Origin: Leptolyngbyaceae cyanobacterium SM1_3_5
GTDB lineage: Bacteria > Cyanobacteriota > Cyanobacteriia > Elainellales > Elainellaceae
Direction: 5' to 3'
Assembly: GCA_012031475.1 (NCBI GenBank)
Contig: JAAUTJ010000043.1
Coordinates: forward strand, 1-15,087
DNA: 15,087 nt
Made by a program: the position numbers and the translations under genes. Under the pieces are notes generated by a model. It was not told the origin of the DNA. It did not search any database and saw only the letters and a list, made by a program, of their open reading frames with translations. Numbering within the stretch: the first letter of the stretch is position 1; every line of letters starts with the position of its first letter. Shown here in pieces: positions 14,211-15,087 of this stretch.

Positions 14211-14932
14211 TAATTGGGCGATTAGATCAAATCAGTCGCAACCCAAAACTGCATGAGCAAGTCGCTCAGGTCGAGTGGGATTTGGTCGTTTGCGACGAAG
14301 CGCATAAGATGTCAGCTTCAATGTCTGGAGGTGACATCAAAGCCACAAAACGCTATCGTCTCGGTCAACACCTCTCCGCCGCAACTCGTCATCTCTTATT
14401 GATGACTGGCACGCCGCACAATGGCAAGGAAGACGACTTTCGATTGTTCATGGCACTGCTAGATGACGATCGCTTTTTGCCTGGAGCGCGATCGAAAGCT
14501 CCGCAAGATAAAGCGACTGACTTAATCCGACGCCTCATAAAAGAAGATCTTAGAAAACTAGATGGCACTCCGCTATTTCCAGAACGATTTGCCTACACGG
14601 TTCGCTATCAGCTTTCCGAACTAGAGCGAAATTTATACGACGAAGTAACGCAATATGTTTGCCAGGAATTTAATCGAGCAGATCAACTTGCAGATGGACG
14701 GCGACGACGAATTGGATTTGCGCTCACCATTTTGCAGCGACGGCTCGCTTCTTCTCCAGCAGCAATTCATCAATCGATCGAGCATCGTCGCTGCAAACTA
14801 GAAACTCGTCTTCAACAGGAAATGGTGAAACAAAAAGGCAAGCTGAACTTAGAAGGCAAGCTGAACCTATCGTTGAAACTGAAGGATCATGGTAAGGATG
14901 CCTGCTTGACTGACAAAACTAGGGGAGGCTGA
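14195..14932 (+). CDS. SNF2-type helicase 2, motif II-III part, truncated
   Basis: In the corrected frame the protein continues with WDLVVCDEAHKMSAS (motif II), RHLLLMTGTPHNGKEDDFRL (motif III), DGTPLFPERFAYTVRYQLSE and GFALTILQRRLASSPAAI. Its similarity to helicase 1 fades after RRCKLETRLQQEMVKQKG, near 14840-14880, and the frame ends at TGA 14930-14932. The second RecA lobe (motifs V and VI) and the DUF3883 domain are therefore missing from the window. The tail includes two copies of GGCAAGCTGAAC. Loss of the 3' part by insertion of a mobile element at about 14880-14930 is the simplest reading. As it stands it cannot be an active ATP-driven motor. Confidence 0.8.
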   Translation, partial: ANNLLVIGRLDQISRNPKLHEQVAQVEWDLVVCDEAHKMSASMSGGDIKATKRYRLGQHLSAATRHLLLMTGTPHNGKEDDFRLFMALLDDDRFLPGARSKAPQDKATDLIRRLIKEDLRKLDGTPLFPERFAYTVRYQLSELERNLYDEVTQYVCQEFNRADQLADGRRRRIGFALTILQRRLASSPAAIHQSIEHRRCKLETRLQQEMVKQKGKLNLEGKLNLSLKLKDHGKDACLTDKTRGG

Positions 14933-15000
14933 AACGAAAGCTAGGAGGGAAGCAGAGCTTGATTTAAGCTGGAAAGTTACCACACCTAACAGCAAAACCA

Positions 15001-15087
15001 ATGGCTCCCACTTCCCCGACTCTATAATGCGTTGAATGATTTCCTGCGTCAATGTGACATCGTGTGGCAGGATGCTCGCCACCTGCA
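15001..15087 (+). pseudogene. Start of a transposase-like ORF at the right window edge
   Basis: One frame (from 15011) reads LPRLYNALNDFLRQCDIVWQ followed by DARHL, which resembles the N terminus of certain cyanobacterial DDE transposases. The nearest ATG, 15001, is in another frame; one indel in CCCACTTCCCC would join them. About 120 bases of unassigned sequence (14880-15000) would then be the left end of the element, but I cannot define its terminal repeat without the other end. The assignment is tentative. Confidence 0.35.

Overview
The window looks like cyanobacterial DNA. About sixteen exact copies of the HIP1 octamer GCGATCGC, a cyanobacterial genome signature, are scattered over its right two thirds, and a Uma2-family protein and a VapBC-like pair of types common in filamentous cyanobacteria are present. 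I cannot name a genus.

Layout. Positions 1-1711 are an insertion-sequence graveyard: the 3' end of an IS5-type transposase (1-240), an internal piece of an IS3-family orfB on the minus strand (about 248-557), and an almost complete IS4-type element with 19-bp perfect terminal inverted repeats (559-1711) whose transposase is frame-broken. A short minus-strand ORF fragment (1712-1844) and a non-coding leader with a perfect inverted repeat (1984-2002) follow. From 2108 to about 14,930 all genes lie on the plus strand: SNF2-type helicase 1 with a C-terminal DUF3883 domain (2108-5652); Uma2/DUF820 PD-(D/E)XK protein (5659-6303); a 296-bp leader rich in regulatory-looking structure; DUF1156 adenine-specific DNA methyltransferase (6600-9378); a VapB-like antitoxin and PIN toxin (9425-10115); a Swt1-like HEPN + DUF499 ATPase (10203-13539); and SNF2-type helicase 2 (from 13584). 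Helicase 2 ends abruptly near 14,880-14,932, and the start of another transposase appears to sit at the right edge.

The core (COG0553 helicase, COG1743/DUF1156 methylase, COG1483/DUF499 ATPase) matches a gene set predicted from defence islands to be an anti-phage modification-based system. A plausible division of labour, inferred by analogy, is that the methylase marks self DNA, the helicases translocate on and remodel unmarked DNA, and the HEPN-ATPase and accessory nucleases deliver the damage. This locus adds a second, divergent helicase, a Uma2 protein and a toxin-antitoxin pair inside the cluster.

A dominant oddity is a series of single-base indels. Helicase 1, the methyltransferase, the PIN toxin, the DUF499 protein (about six) and helicase 2 are all interrupted, yet the protein sequence resumes correctly in another frame each time with no in-frame nonsense codons. 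Several fall in short homopolymers and two directly abut HIP1 octamers. This looks more like residual base-calling error than old decay, but decay cannot be excluded from the sequence alone. Feature entries therefore give both the broken pieces and the gene they would make if joined.
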